Assembly: GCA_902546725.1 (NCBI GenBank)
Contig: CACCLB010000002.1
Coordinates: 119,443 to 183,442 of the forward strand
From: an uncultured Bacteroidota bacterium
Lineage (GTDB): Bacteria > Bacteroidota > Bacteroidia > Flavobacteriales > Flavobacteriaceae
Direction of reading: 5' to 3'
DNA: 64,000 nucleotides
The notes beneath the pieces are model-generated. The model saw nothing but the letters and a program-made list of their open reading frames with translations, was not told the origin of the DNA and made no database searches. This document shows positions 54,097 through 63,341 of this stretch, in pieces. The position numbers were made by a program, and so were the translations under genes. Each line of letters opens with the position of its first letter. Positions within the stretch are counted from its first letter, which is position 1.

Positions 54097-54654
54097 AATT
54101 CAATTATAATATGGCTTAACACGCTTTTTAAATTCCTACAACTAATTTAAAGTGGTCATTTGCATAAATATTTGAATAAATCTAAATAGTTCGATACTTT
54201 TTTACCTCCCATTTTTAACAACAGCAAATATAAATTAAAACTGTAAACTGTAAAGAGTTTACACTCTATAAAAATGTTTTTACTCTGCAAGAAATATAAA
54301 TCCGCTCCGAATACGTATCTGGACTTTGTATTTGTGAAGTTTACATCTTCCAAAATTTAATTCTTCTTTATATAAGTTGTTATAGTTTCCCTTTCCCCAG
54401 ATGCAACTTTCCAATCTATTTGGGGCTCTATTTCTTCTAAAAATAGTGGCTGATCTTCTCATTATTCTTTGACTAGAGTAGCTTCTAGTCTAGGTAGGGT
54501 ATACTGTAGGGCAATCTGGAGCAGTTTGATTATTTGGTTATTAGACATTTTTTTATAATGAATCAAACAAACGAATTTTGCTTTTAATTTAATCAATAGC
54601 CATTAAAAAGCATTTTATTATATTTATATATTAACCTTTACAAAATAACGTAAA
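54097..54654. other. Non-coding gap of 558 bases at the left edge of the signalling locus
   Basis: Nothing convincing is coded here. Two overlapping minus-strand frames (54156-54353 and 54280-54462) lack recognisable features and are probably chance. The stretch is very A/T-rich, especially toward the right. It marks the change in base composition from the housekeeping block to the signalling locus. No clear terminator or repeat was seen. Confidence 0.5.
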
Positions 54655-57600
54655 ATGAAAACAACCATAAATCAGTTCATTGTAATATTCTTTTTATTAT
54701 TTCTCTCAAGCTCAAATGGGCAAGAGATTTTAAATGGTGATTCTCAACTTGGCAATCTTGAAATTAATAACTTTTCGAATAAATTTTTAGATAGGCCCGA
54801 ATCTGTTTGGTCTGTTTTAAGGTCAAGCAAATCAAAAAAAATATATTACGGGACTTATGGAGGTGTTCTTGAATACGATGGGAATGAAATCAAGTCAATT
54901 TCTATACAAGGTGAAATTGAAAATGAAATTGTTCCCTCTTTTACCAGGACTCTTCTTGAGGATTCTGAAATGAATATTTATGCTGCAGGTAGTGGTTTTT
55001 TCGGTAAAATCTCAAGAAATTCTTACGGTAATTCAGAATATTCTTCATTAATGGAAAAACTTCCAGATTCTATAAATCCCTTTAATCAAGTCTTTTGGGG
55101 AGGTGTGAATAAAGAAAATGAAATATATCTGTATAGTAGGGAACTCGTCTTTAGATATAAAGGTGATTCCTTTGATAAAATATGGAAGCTCTCTGATAGG
55201 GAGGAAGGGATAGAAGGTAAAGGGACAATTCAAACCTTAATTAAAGTAGAAGATAGAATTTTTGTTAGGATTTGGGGACTAGGTCTTTATGAACTAAAAA
55301 ATGATCGATTCATGAAGATTGAAAAATCAGAAATATTCTCAAGCAACAGAATAGAGTCAATGGTTGCAATTGATAATGAGAAAATAGCAATCTTTAGTAG
55401 CAAATTAGGCACATTCATATATGACGGGAATCAATTTATACCTCATAAAAACCAGAGGTTAAATTCATGGATAAAAGAAAAGCAAATTTATAACACCTCT
55501 GAGGTAAAAAAATTATCAAATGGTCATTTTTCACTAATTTCTTTTGAGGGAGGAATATTAATTTTAGACACCAATCTCAACATAGTAAATCTTGTAGACT
55601 TAAGCGATGGTTTATTGTCAAATACAATAACTTCTATATTCATAGACAAAAATGATGACCTGTACACTACAAGTTTATTATCTGCCTCAAAAGTTAGATT
55701 AAGTAATACCATAACAAGTTTTGGAGAGTCTAATGGAATTAAAGGTCTAGTCCAAAGAATCAAAAAAATAAATAATAAAATATATTTTAGCACAACTCAG
55801 GATGTATTTAGTGTTGAAAGTAGTTATTCCGCATTAAATAATAGTAAAATTAAAGATCTTGAATTCAATGATATTCCAAAAGACTTTATTTCCATAGGCA
55901 GTAGTATTTTATCTGTAAATAATCTCAACTCTGTTTTGCTTAATGGGAAAAATAAAGTTCTTTTTTCAAATGATCGTCTTTTAGAATCACCAATTCAAAG
56001 TAAAATAGATAAAAATTTAATTCTAATGGCTCATCCAATTGATGGGATAGTTTTCTTTAGAGTTTCTAATTCAGGAATAATAAGAAAAATTGCTAGTGTC
56101 AAAATTGGGAATCAAATTGGTGTATTAGGAATAAAGGAAATTAAAAAAGGGATTCTTTTTGTTGAATCTGTAAATAATGAAGGATCATTTATTGCCAAGT
56201 ATAATAATAAAGGGAATATTTCTTTCACAAGATTACTAACACCAGAAAATCAGAAGATTCTTTCAAAAGAAGCATTGAAAAGTGATCAAATGTTTAATTC
56301 TCAAATTAATCTAGAGGGATATGAACCAATAGAATTAAATCTATTAGAAACAGCTTATGGAGTGTTTATTTTCGATCAAAATCTTGACCTCTTTAAATTA
56401 TCTAAAAGAAATAAATTGGTTTATACTGGTCAAAATTTGTTTCCAATTTTTGAAAAAAACCTCTTAAATTATGACCCTATTTCAAGGTATGCTAATCTAA
56501 CGGGGAGACAAAAATTTTCTTCTGTCAATCCTGAGACAAAAAATAATTGGTTTTTGACTTCATCTGGTTTTCTGGAAGTAGGTTTCAAGGAAAATGGAGA
56601 ATTCGAAGTTAAAGAAGAATATCCATTTGGGATTATTGATCCAAATGAACTATCAGGGGCAATTTTTGCAGATAATTATGGTGATGATGATCTTTTATGG
56701 CTTGGGTCGAAAGACTCAAAATTAATAAGTTATTTACCAAAGAAGTATGCTTCAGAACAAATGATTGATGTTTTACCTATAATTAATAGAGTAACTCTAA
56801 ATGATCAAATTTCTAATCTGAGAATCAACAGTTATGATTATAATTCCTCAAGAAACTTAAAAATTAATTTTAGTTTTCCCTCGTTTGATAAAGAAGAAAA
56901 TAATTTATTCCGATATCGTCTAAAGGGGCTAAACGAAAATTGGACAGAATGGGGTAAAAATGTTGAAGCTATATTTACGAATTTATTTGAAGGTGAATAT
57001 GTTTTTGAAGTCCAAGCGTTAGACGCTAACCTAAATGAAAGTGAAATTATTACTCACAGCTTTATCATAAGTCCACCTTGGTATCGTTCATTTTTTGCTT
57101 ATTTAATTTATATAATTATTGCAGGATTATCGGTTTGGTTCTTCGGTAAAATCCAAGCAAAGCGTTCTTTGAGTAAAGCAGAAAATGAAAGAAGAGAAAA
57201 GGATTTAGAAGAAGCTAAACAAATTCAGGAAAGTATGCTTCCTAAATCTTTCCCTAAAATTAAGGGATTAGATATCACTGCTGGATTAATTACCTCAACA
57301 GAGGTTGGAGGTGATTATTATGATTTTTTTGAAAGTACTGATAAAAACAAGAGTATACTTGTAATTTGTGGAGATGCTACTGGACACGGAACTGCAGCTG
57401 GAATGATGGTATCTATTATTAAATCTGCACTTAATGGATTGCCAGAGCTACCTGTTAATCAAATCTTAGAACGCCTTAATAATATTGTTAAAAAAATAAA
57501 TTTGGGGAGGTTAAGGATGAGTTTGAATGTGGCAAAAATATCAAATAGTGAAATTGAAATTAGCGCTGCTGCAATGCCTCCAACATATTTATACAAAGCA

Positions 57601-57915
57601 AAAACAAATAAATGTGAAGAAATAATGATTGAGGGACTCCCATTAGGAGGATTAAAAAATGAAAAATTTTCAATGCTCAAGATGCCTTTTCAAAAAGGTG
57701 ATGTCTTAGTTATGCTTTCAGATGGATTACCTGAAGCTTCAAATGAAAAGCAGGAGATGTATGATTATGATAGAATAAAAGAATTAATATCTAAAAATCA
57801 TACAAAGGAGCCAAAAGAGATTAAAAAACAATTATTTGACAGCTTAAATCTTTGGATTAATGGCGGTGTTCCAGATGATGACGTAACATTAGTTATTGTT
57901 AAAAAAGTAGCGTAA
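54655..57915 (+). CDS. Membrane receptor with propeller sensor, Y_Y_Y domain and SpoIIE-type PP2C phosphatase
   Basis: A 1,086-residue protein with a signal peptide (residues 1-23) and a large periplasmic region of two-component-regulator-propeller-like repeats (about 24-733; for example YGGVLEYDGN and GLGLYELKNDRF). A Y_Y_Y-type domain (734-805; RYRLKGLNENWTEW) and one membrane helix (812-832) follow. A coiled coil (832-860; EEAKQIQESMLPKSFP) leads into a SpoIIE/PP2C phosphatase (862-1085). Phosphatase metal ligands are seen in VGGDYYD (D887, D890), CGDATGHG (D907) and PDDDVTL. The sensory half resembles hybrid two-component receptors of Bacteroidota, but the output dephosphorylates proteins. 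The likely substrate is the STAS protein at 61037. Confidence 0.9.
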   Translation: MKTTINQFIVIFFLLFLSSSNGQEILNGDSQLGNLEINNFSNKFLDRPESVWSVLRSSKSKKIYYGTYGGVLEYDGNEIKSISIQGEIENEIVPSFTRTLLEDSEMNIYAAGSGFFGKISRNSYGNSEYSSLMEKLPDSINPFNQVFWGGVNKENEIYLYSRELVFRYKGDSFDKIWKLSDREEGIEGKGTIQTLIKVEDRIFVRIWGLGLYELKNDRFMKIEKSEIFSSNRIESMVAIDNEKIAIFSSKLGTFIYDGNQFIPHKNQRLNSWIKEKQIYNTSEVKKLSNGHFSLISFEGGILILDTNLNIVNLVDLSDGLLSNTITSIFIDKNDDLYTTSLLSASKVRLSNTITSFGESNGIKGLVQRIKKINNKIYFSTTQDVFSVESSYSALNNSKIKDLEFNDIPKDFISIGSSILSVNNLNSVLLNGKNKVLFSNDRLLESPIQSKIDKNLILMAHPIDGIVFFRVSNSGIIRKIASVKIGNQIGVLGIKEIKKGILFVESVNNEGSFIAKYNNKGNISFTRLLTPENQKILSKEALKSDQMFNSQINLEGYEPIELNLLETAYGVFIFDQNLDLFKLSKRNKLVYTGQNLFPIFEKNLLNYDPISRYANLTGRQKFSSVNPETKNNWFLTSSGFLEVGFKENGEFEVKEEYPFGIIDPNELSGAIFADNYGDDDLLWLGSKDSKLISYLPKKYASEQMIDVLPIINRVTLNDQISNLRINSYDYNSSRNLKINFSFPSFDKEENNLFRYRLKGLNENWTEWGKNVEAIFTNLFEGEYVFEVQALDANLNESEIITHSFIISPPWYRSFFAYLIYIIIAGLSVWFFGKIQAKRSLSKAENERREKDLEEAKQIQESMLPKSFPKIKGLDITAGLITSTEVGGDYYDFFESTDKNKSILVICGDATGHGTAAGMMVSIIKSALNGLPELPVNQILERLNNIVKKINLGRLRMSLNVAKISNSEIEISAAAMPPTYLYKAKTNKCEEIMIEGLPLGGLKNEKFSMLKMPFQKGDVLVMLSDGLPEASNEKQEMYDYDRIKELISKNHTKEPKEIKKQLFDSLNLWINGGVPDDDVTLVIVKKVA

Positions 57916-57932
57916 ATTTTTAATTGAAGTCT

Positions 57933-58304
57933 TTAATTAGTAGAATAAGCTGAAAATGCCTGAGGAGAACTACCAGTTTTGTAGGAATATGTTTTTTTCT
58001 TTGATTTTGGCTTGTTAGTTTTATTTTTTGTAGTGGTATTATTATCAACTTTATTTACATTAATTGAACCATAGCCATTGTAAGAGATGTTTTCATTCAA
58101 TGATTCTTTTTTATCTAAATTTCTTACAACAGAATTTTTATATTTATTTTTTCTGTCTTCCTGAGTAAAAAGGTTTGCACTTTTATCATCTATTTTTGAA
58201 AAAGCCTTTAATGCCTCTTCATTAGAATCATTTTTATTTATTGGTTCTTCACAGGAAAAAACGAATAAAATTATCAATAGTGGAAAAAAAAGATTTTTAT
58301 ACAT
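57933..58304 (-). CDS. Small lipoprotein A2 (paralogue of 59239-59583)
   Basis: A 123-residue lipoprotein with a signal ending in LFVFSC, lipidation at C18. The mature part is hydrophilic and Lys/Asn-rich, probably disordered. It shares with its paralogue the segment FSKIDDKSANLFTQEDR, a short SYNGYGS motif and the identical C-terminal FSAYSTN. No domain family is recognised. It follows the larger lipoprotein by one base on the minus strand, so the pair is co-expressed. Function is unknown, perhaps envelope sensing together with the larger lipoprotein. Confidence 0.75.
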   Translation of the reverse strand: MYKNLFFPLLIILFVFSCEEPINKNDSNEEALKAFSKIDDKSANLFTQEDRKNKYKNSVVRNLDKKESLNENISYNGYGSINVNKVDNNTTTKNKTNKPKSKKKTYSYKTGSSPQAFSAYSTN

Positions 58305-58305
58305 T

Positions 58306-59229
58306 TTATTTTATTCTTTTATAAACCAATCCTCTTCCCGTTCTATTACTATTTTGGTTATTAGCATTATATGATTTATCTACTTGTAAAAATAGATCGT
58401 CATTGTAAAAAGTTATTTCATGTGTTGTTTTTAAAGATTTTGGTTCAGATTCTTCTGTCCAGGTTCCACTTCCCCATTCTCCATATTCATAAAGTTTATT
58501 ATTCTCCTGATCTAGTTCAAAAGTACCATAACCACCAAATCCACCATATCCTGGTTCATCAGAATCAGCCAAACCAGTTTGGTCTACCTGATACATATAT
58601 CTGCCTCTATGCATCACCTTGATGTCTAGAATTACATCACTAGGAAGTGCTGTGGTATCAACAGGAATTTCATTCACATATGCAATTTCATATACTCGTT
58701 TCCAAACACCATCAATACGCGATTTTGGTTCAAGATCTGAAAGTTTTTCGTAGTATTCAGCATATTTACTATTAGGTTGATTTTTTTGAGAATATGCATT
58801 ATCTCCCAAGTTAATACTCATGTTCCAAGTTTGTGCATCTAAATTGTTTTTATCTTTATACTCCTTTACACTAGCACCCATAAGTCCAGTACCATTTGTC
58901 ATTAGTTCAGTTAATGAATCTCTAGAATATATGTTGAATTTACCATATCCTCCAGATCCTCCTTTCCAAGGAGCTGTAGAATCTTTCCAAAAGTTGTTTA
59001 CCCACATTACTCTATCATTCAAATAAACTTTAATTTGTTTATTGTTTGGATTTTGAGAATTTTTGAAAGCAAGGGTATCTACTGCAATACCATTCATTAA
59101 TTGAATTGTTCCAACTCTATTCCAAAAACCCAAAATATCTTCTTCGTATGTAGACTCTTTTTTACTAGATTGGTTTTGAGCACACGAGATTATAATTAAA
59201 GGAATAAAAATTAATAACTTATTTTTCAT
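58306..59229 (-). CDS. Lipoprotein B2 with an internal duplication (paralogue of 59584-60528)
   Basis: A 307-residue lipoprotein (signal ending in PLIIISC, lipidation at C16). The mature part holds two repeats of about 130 residues. The first begins FWNRVGTIQLMNGIAVDT, the second VWKRVYEIAYVNEIPVDTT. Each continues through a Gly/Tyr-rich stretch (GGSGGYGKF, GGFGGYGTF) and the protein ends GRGLVYKRIK. The layout suggests two similar beta-rich, lipocalin-like domains. No family is recognised. It is encoded in the minus-strand array with the small lipoproteins between the two plus-strand parts of the signalling locus. Confidence 0.75.
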   Translation of the reverse strand: MKNKLLIFIPLIIISCAQNQSSKKESTYEEDILGFWNRVGTIQLMNGIAVDTLAFKNSQNPNNKQIKVYLNDRVMWVNNFWKDSTAPWKGGSGGYGKFNIYSRDSLTELMTNGTGLMGASVKEYKDKNNLDAQTWNMSINLGDNAYSQKNQPNSKYAEYYEKLSDLEPKSRIDGVWKRVYEIAYVNEIPVDTTALPSDVILDIKVMHRGRYMYQVDQTGLADSDEPGYGGFGGYGTFELDQENNKLYEYGEWGSGTWTEESEPKSLKTTHEITFYNDDLFLQVDKSYNANNQNSNRTGRGLVYKRIK

Positions 59230-59238
59230 AATTAAAAT

Positions 59239-59583
59239 TTAATTAGTTGAGTAAGCTGAAAATTCAGCATTCGATAATTTTGGCCTAGAAATTTTTTTTG
59301 TATTTGCTCCTTTTTTATTTGTTAATTTTTTTTCAACTTTTTTTGTTCCGTATCCACTATAACTTGAATTAGTCTTTAAAGCTGCTTTTACATTTGTTAA
59401 TTTATTCCTTGAATTATTGTATGATTCAATTCTTTCTTGCTTCGTAAAGAGTTTTTTATCGCGTTTATCAATTTTATCGAATGCACTGGATTTTGATTTG
59501 TTGACAACTGCATTAGCATTAGTACATGAATAATGTAGTAAAGAAACAAACAATAAAATTATAATTTTCTTAATCCTTTTCAT
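59239..59583 (-). CDS. Small lipoprotein A1 (paralogue of 57933-58304)
   Basis: A 114-residue lipoprotein with a signal ending in LLHYSC, lipidation at C20. It shares FDKIDKRDKKLFTKQER, SYSGYGT and the identical C-terminal FSAYSTN with its paralogue. The rest is lysine-rich and low-complexity. It starts directly after the stop of the larger lipoprotein B1 and precedes B2 by nine bases, so the four genes are arranged B1-A1-B2-A2 as one operon. Confidence 0.75.
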   Translation of the reverse strand: MKRIKKIIILLFVSLLHYSCTNANAVVNKSKSSAFDKIDKRDKKLFTKQERIESYNNSRNKLTNVKAALKTNSSYSGYGTKKVEKKLTNKKGANTKKISRPKLSNAEFSAYSTN

Positions 59584-60528
59584 TTATTGAATTCTTTTAT
59601 AAACAACTCCTCTTCCAGCAGCGTTTTGATTCAAAGTATCTTTTGTAATTTGTAAATACATATCGTTATCATAAAAGGATACTCTAGCATAATGTGCTGT
59701 TTTTGGGTCTCTTGTAGGGTTATCTCCTCCAGGCCATTGACCACTAAAAAACTCAAAATACTCGGTCATGTTCCCATTGTCATCGTAATCAATTTGACCG
59801 AAAGCTCCGCCTCCACCATATTCTGATTTTGATGAATCATTTATCATTCTGGTTTGATCTACTTGAACTATAACGTAACCATCATTTATTATTTTGACAT
59901 CTAAAATTGCATCACTTGGGACAGTAGTAGTATCAATTGCTACACCATTTAGATAAGTAATTTCGTAAGCTCTTTTCCAAACTCCATCCATTTTAGATTT
60001 CCTAAGAGAAGGTTTCTTTTCATAATACTCTCCAAAAGTAATATCTACATCATCAGAGTTGGGAACGTTTCCCCCTAGTTGAGTATAATTTTTTTCAGTT
60101 AGATTAAAACCAAATTTATACTCTTGAAAACTTGTTTTTAATGAATCATTCAAGTAATGTAAAAATGCACCAAATCCTCCTGATCCATGAGACATATGTT
60201 CTATTAAAGTGTCATTTGTAATTTTAAATTTACCATATCCGCCAGCTCCTCCTTTCCAAGGGGTGTTTTGACTTTTAGAATTATTGATCCAAAAAATACT
60301 TCCATCACCAAAAGCCTTATAATTTCTAAAACCAATTTCATCTATTCCAAAAATAATTGTGTCAATAGGCTTGCCATTCACAAATTGAATGGTTCCCTTT
60401 CTTTCCCAAAAGCCGTCGAGCTTAGAAGTACTTGAGGAGTCTAGACTACCTTTATTTTTTGAGGTTGAATCAGAACAAGAAATAATAAAAGCTATTACTA
60501 AACTTAATATTAAGTGAATTGATTTCAT
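59584..60528 (-). CDS. Lipoprotein B1 with an internal duplication (paralogue of 58306-59229)
   Basis: A 314-residue lipoprotein (signal ending in IAFIISC, lipidation at C18). It has two repeats: FWERKGTIQFVNGKPIDT and VWKRAYEITYLNGVAIDTT, with GGAGGYGKF and the C-terminal GRGVVYKRIQ. It is clearly similar to B2 along its whole length, including the position of the second repeat. It is the first gene of the lipoprotein operon. A 90-base divergent gap with a palindrome separates it from the RsbW-like gene. Confidence 0.75.
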   Translation of the reverse strand: MKSIHLILSLVIAFIISCSDSTSKNKGSLDSSSTSKLDGFWERKGTIQFVNGKPIDTIIFGIDEIGFRNYKAFGDGSIFWINNSKSQNTPWKGGAGGYGKFKITNDTLIEHMSHGSGGFGAFLHYLNDSLKTSFQEYKFGFNLTEKNYTQLGGNVPNSDDVDITFGEYYEKKPSLRKSKMDGVWKRAYEITYLNGVAIDTTTVPSDAILDVKIINDGYVIVQVDQTRMINDSSKSEYGGGGAFGQIDYDDNGNMTEYFEFFSGQWPGGDNPTRDPKTAHYARVSFYDNDMYLQITKDTLNQNAAGRGVVYKRIQ

Positions 60529-60581
60529 ATTGGCTTATGATTTGATTTATGATAATTTTTAAATAAAGATAAATTTTATTT

Positions 60582-60597
60582 AACTTGGAACCAAGTT
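60582..60597. promoter_or_regulatory. Perfect palindrome in the divergent gap (AACTTGG-aa-CCAAGTT)
   Basis: A seven-base perfect inverted repeat with a two-base spacer between the lipoprotein operon and the RsbW-like gene. Its form suits a dimeric DNA-binding regulator acting on both directions. No TAnnTTTG box is obvious nearby. Confidence 0.4.
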
Positions 60598-60618
60598 TTC
60601 ATAAACCAATTTTAAATA

Positions 60619-61044
60619 ATGAAAAAAAATCCAACCGTCGAATTAAAACTCCCAGTAATAAAAAATATGGAGTTAGTTGCAACTCATACATCTGATGTTG
60701 TTTCTAAGCATATGAACCTGCCTGAAGATAAATCAGCAGAGATTTCAATGGCCTTAATTGAGGCTTGTATAAATGCTTTTGAACATTCCGAAACCAAAGA
60801 AGATATATTTATTCATTTCATTATTAGCGATGATAACCTTACAATTAAAGTAATTGATAAGGGAGTTGGATTTGATTCTTCTTCAATCAAATTACCAAAC
60901 ATTGAAGATAAGCTTGGCTCATCAGAAAGAAAAAGAGGATGGGGGTTGATGTTAATTCAAGAGTTAATGGATAAAGTAGATTACGAGTCAGACAATTCAG
61001 GAACAACATTAACTATGACAAAAAATAAAGAATCAAATGAGTAA
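60619..61044 (+). CDS. RsbW/SpoIIAB-like anti-sigma kinase (HATPase)
   Basis: A 141-residue GHKL ATPase of the RsbW/SpoIIAB group. The N box is ALIEACINAFEHS, the G1 box DKGVGFD, and the G2 box GWGLMLIQELMD. Proteins of this type bind a sigma factor or another partner and phosphorylate a STAS protein. Its 3' end overlaps the STAS gene by eight bases, indicating tight coupling. No sigma factor gene is encoded in this locus, so the output could be a different partner, possibly the cyclase. Confidence 0.9.
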   Translation: MKKNPTVELKLPVIKNMELVATHTSDVVSKHMNLPEDKSAEISMALIEACINAFEHSETKEDIFIHFIISDDNLTIKVIDKGVGFDSSSIKLPNIEDKLGSSERKRGWGLMLIQELMDKVDYESDNSGTTLTMTKNKESNE

Positions 61045-61378
61045 AATAATTGATAAAAACATAAAGAACGGAGTTGTTATTGTATCAACTGAAGGCTATT
61101 TTAATAAAGATTTAGGAGAAGCACTTAAAGAAATTACGGATCAAGAAATAAAGGAAGGGCACAAAAGCTTTTTAATTAATCTTGATCAATCAAAAATTGT
61201 AAATAGTATAGGGGCTTCGATTCTTATAGAAATAATTGAAGAATTACAAACCGTTGAAGGCTCTTTAAATTTTTGTAATCTTGCTCCCATAATAGCAAAA
61301 ACATTTAAGATAATGGGTCTTACTAAGTATTGTGAAAGCTTTGATAATGAAGAAGTAGCCCTAGAAAAGTTATCATAA
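61037..61378 (+). CDS. STAS-domain anti-anti-sigma-like protein
   Basis: A 113-residue single STAS domain as in SpoIIAA/RsbV. The phosphorylation-loop serine is S57 in IVNSIGASIL, the position that RsbW-type kinases phosphorylate and SpoIIE-type phosphatases restore. Length is standard. It starts inside the upstream kinase gene and ends one base before the cyclase start, so kinase, STAS protein and cyclase form one tight operon. Its unphosphorylated form is expected to bind the kinase and free the kinase's partner. Confidence 0.9.
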   Translation: MSKIIDKNIKNGVVIVSTEGYFNKDLGEALKEITDQEIKEGHKSFLINLDQSKIVNSIGASILIEIIEELQTVEGSLNFCNLAPIIAKTFKIMGLTKYCESFDNEEVALEKLS

Positions 61379-61379
61379 A

Positions 61380-63341
61380 ATGAAATTTAATTTTTCTTCT
61401 TTCTCTAAATCGTATGATAAAGAAAGTCTTCCAAGGAAAAAAATTGAATTTATAATTGATTATTTAGAAAAAGAGAACTTCAAGGTACTTTTTTTTTTAA
61501 ATGAAAAAGATTATTTACCAAAATCAAAAAAAATAAATCTTTTTAAAACTGAAAATATTGATTATTCTTCACTATTTTCAAAAAAAGAATTGGTTCCATT
61601 TATAAGTATATCAAAACACTTCAAAGCAAATCTTTTTCAAGAAAATCAAAATCCTCTCGTTGATTTATCAGGTCATTTAATAGGGATAAAACTCAAATCT
61701 GTTTACCTAGGTGCCTTTTATTTGCAACATTCAAAATCTAAAAAAGAATATATTGAAAACTTACTCGAATACTTTAAGCAATTAGTTCAGTCAAATTTTA
61801 ATGAAATAGTATTAGGTAATAAATCAAAAAAACGCTCTTTAGATTTAAGAAATAAAAAATTAGAATTTGAATCCTTTTTAGATATTTCAGAATTACTTAG
61901 TAGTAATAGTGAATCTGAAATATTATTTCAAAACCTTTTAGAATACTTAGTGTTTACCATGAACGCTAGTAAAGGAATAATTTTATCAAAAGATCCAAAT
62001 TCTGGGATATATGATTTAAAGGCATCTCTTGGGATTAATGATGATCTTTCGAAAAAGATTTTTAGAGAAAATAAAGGTGTTTTAGCATTATTAAAAAAAA
62101 GAAAAGAATCTTTAATAAAAAAAACTAATAAAGATCTAAGTTTATTGTCACATTCAGAAAAAAACTGCGTTTTAGGACCTTTTATGAGTGATGAAAATTT
62201 AAATGGTTGCATAATTCTTTATGATAAAGAAAGTAGAAATGGTTTTATTGATTTCAATCAATATGATTTAAGATTCTTTAATTCTTTAGTAAAAAAAATA
62301 TCCTTGTCTTATAACAATATATTATTACTAGATAATGTTAAAAAATCAAAAAAATTGATTGATAATATTATGTCTTCTATTTCAACAGGAATCATTAAAG
62401 TTAACTTAATGGGTGAAATAGAGTACATAAATGATTCTGCTATTGAAATATTTAATTTTGAAGAACAATCATTATTAAATAATCACTATGCAATAGTTTT
62501 AATTGAGAATCCTAAGTTGGTAGAGTTAATTGAATTTGCTGAAAGTAGAAATCATGTTTTATATGAAGAAAACTTAAAAATTAAAAAACAAGATCAAAAA
62601 GAGACACATATAAATTTAACAATTTCACCTGTGTTTGACGAAGGCATAAATTCTGGGTCTGTTATTTCAATAGAAGATCTATCAGACATAAATAAAGTTA
62701 AATCAACTTTTAAAAAGTATGTTTCAGAAAATATTGTTGATGAATTATTGTTAAATGAGGAGTCTTTAGAGTTAGGTGGAATTCAACAAGAAGTATGTGT
62801 TTTATTTTCTGATATAAGAGGATTTACCTCTATGTCTGAACGTTTAGAAGCTTCAAGAGTAGTTACTTTGTTAAATTGTTTTTTTGATAAAATGATTGAT
62901 GTTGTATTTAAACACAATGGTACATTGGATAAAATTATTGGTGACGAATTAATGGTTTTATATGGAGCTCCATTAAAAAAAACAGATGATATTCTTAATG
63001 CAGTAAATACTGCTAAAGAGATGTTTTCCTCTCTCGATAATTTCAATAAAAAAATGAATGATGATGGTTTTCCAAAATTGAATATTGGTATTGGGATAAA
63101 CTACGGTAAAGTTATTTGTGGAAACATTGGTTCCGAGCAGCAAATGAATTACACAGTAATTGGAGATACTGTCAACTTGGCTTCAAGATTATGTTCTGCT
63201 GCTAAACCAGGAGAAATTATAATATCAGACAGCGTTTATAATTCATTGAAAAATAAAAATGGGTTTAATAATAATGATGATTTGATTTTAAAAGGAAAAG
63301 CAAAGCCTGTAAAAAATTGGAAATACAAACATCAATTTTAA
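61380..63341 (+). CDS. GAF-PAS class III nucleotide cyclase
   Basis: A 653-residue cytosolic protein with an N-terminal region of unknown fold (1-160), a GAF-like domain (about 163-308), a PAS-like domain (about 325-445; SISTGIIKVNLMGEIEYIN) and a class III cyclase domain (470-650). Metal aspartates are D478 in FSDIRGF and D522 in KIIGDELM. Purine-specifying residues are K518 and T592 in YTVIGD, and transition-state residues are N599 and R603. The K/T pair is the class IIIb adenylate-cyclase pattern, so ATP to cAMP is the most likely reaction. It is the last gene of the kinase-STAS operon and overlaps the convergent membrane gene by four bases. Confidence 0.88.
   Translation: MKFNFSSFSKSYDKESLPRKKIEFIIDYLEKENFKVLFFLNEKDYLPKSKKINLFKTENIDYSSLFSKKELVPFISISKHFKANLFQENQNPLVDLSGHLIGIKLKSVYLGAFYLQHSKSKKEYIENLLEYFKQLVQSNFNEIVLGNKSKKRSLDLRNKKLEFESFLDISELLSSNSESEILFQNLLEYLVFTMNASKGIILSKDPNSGIYDLKASLGINDDLSKKIFRENKGVLALLKKRKESLIKKTNKDLSLLSHSEKNCVLGPFMSDENLNGCIILYDKESRNGFIDFNQYDLRFFNSLVKKISLSYNNILLLDNVKKSKKLIDNIMSSISTGIIKVNLMGEIEYINDSAIEIFNFEEQSLLNNHYAIVLIENPKLVELIEFAESRNHVLYEENLKIKKQDQKETHINLTISPVFDEGINSGSVISIEDLSDINKVKSTFKKYVSENIVDELLLNEESLELGGIQQEVCVLFSDIRGFTSMSERLEASRVVTLLNCFFDKMIDVVFKHNGTLDKIIGDELMVLYGAPLKKTDDILNAVNTAKEMFSSLDNFNKKMNDDGFPKLNIGIGINYGKVICGNIGSEQQMNYTVIGDTVNLASRLCSAAKPGEIIISDSVYNSLKNKNGFNNNDDLILKGKAKPVKNWKYKHQF

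Noticed and set aside
54156..54462. Two overlapping minus-strand frames in the 558-base gap
   Set aside because: They overlap each other, show no conserved pattern and lie in very A/T-rich DNA.
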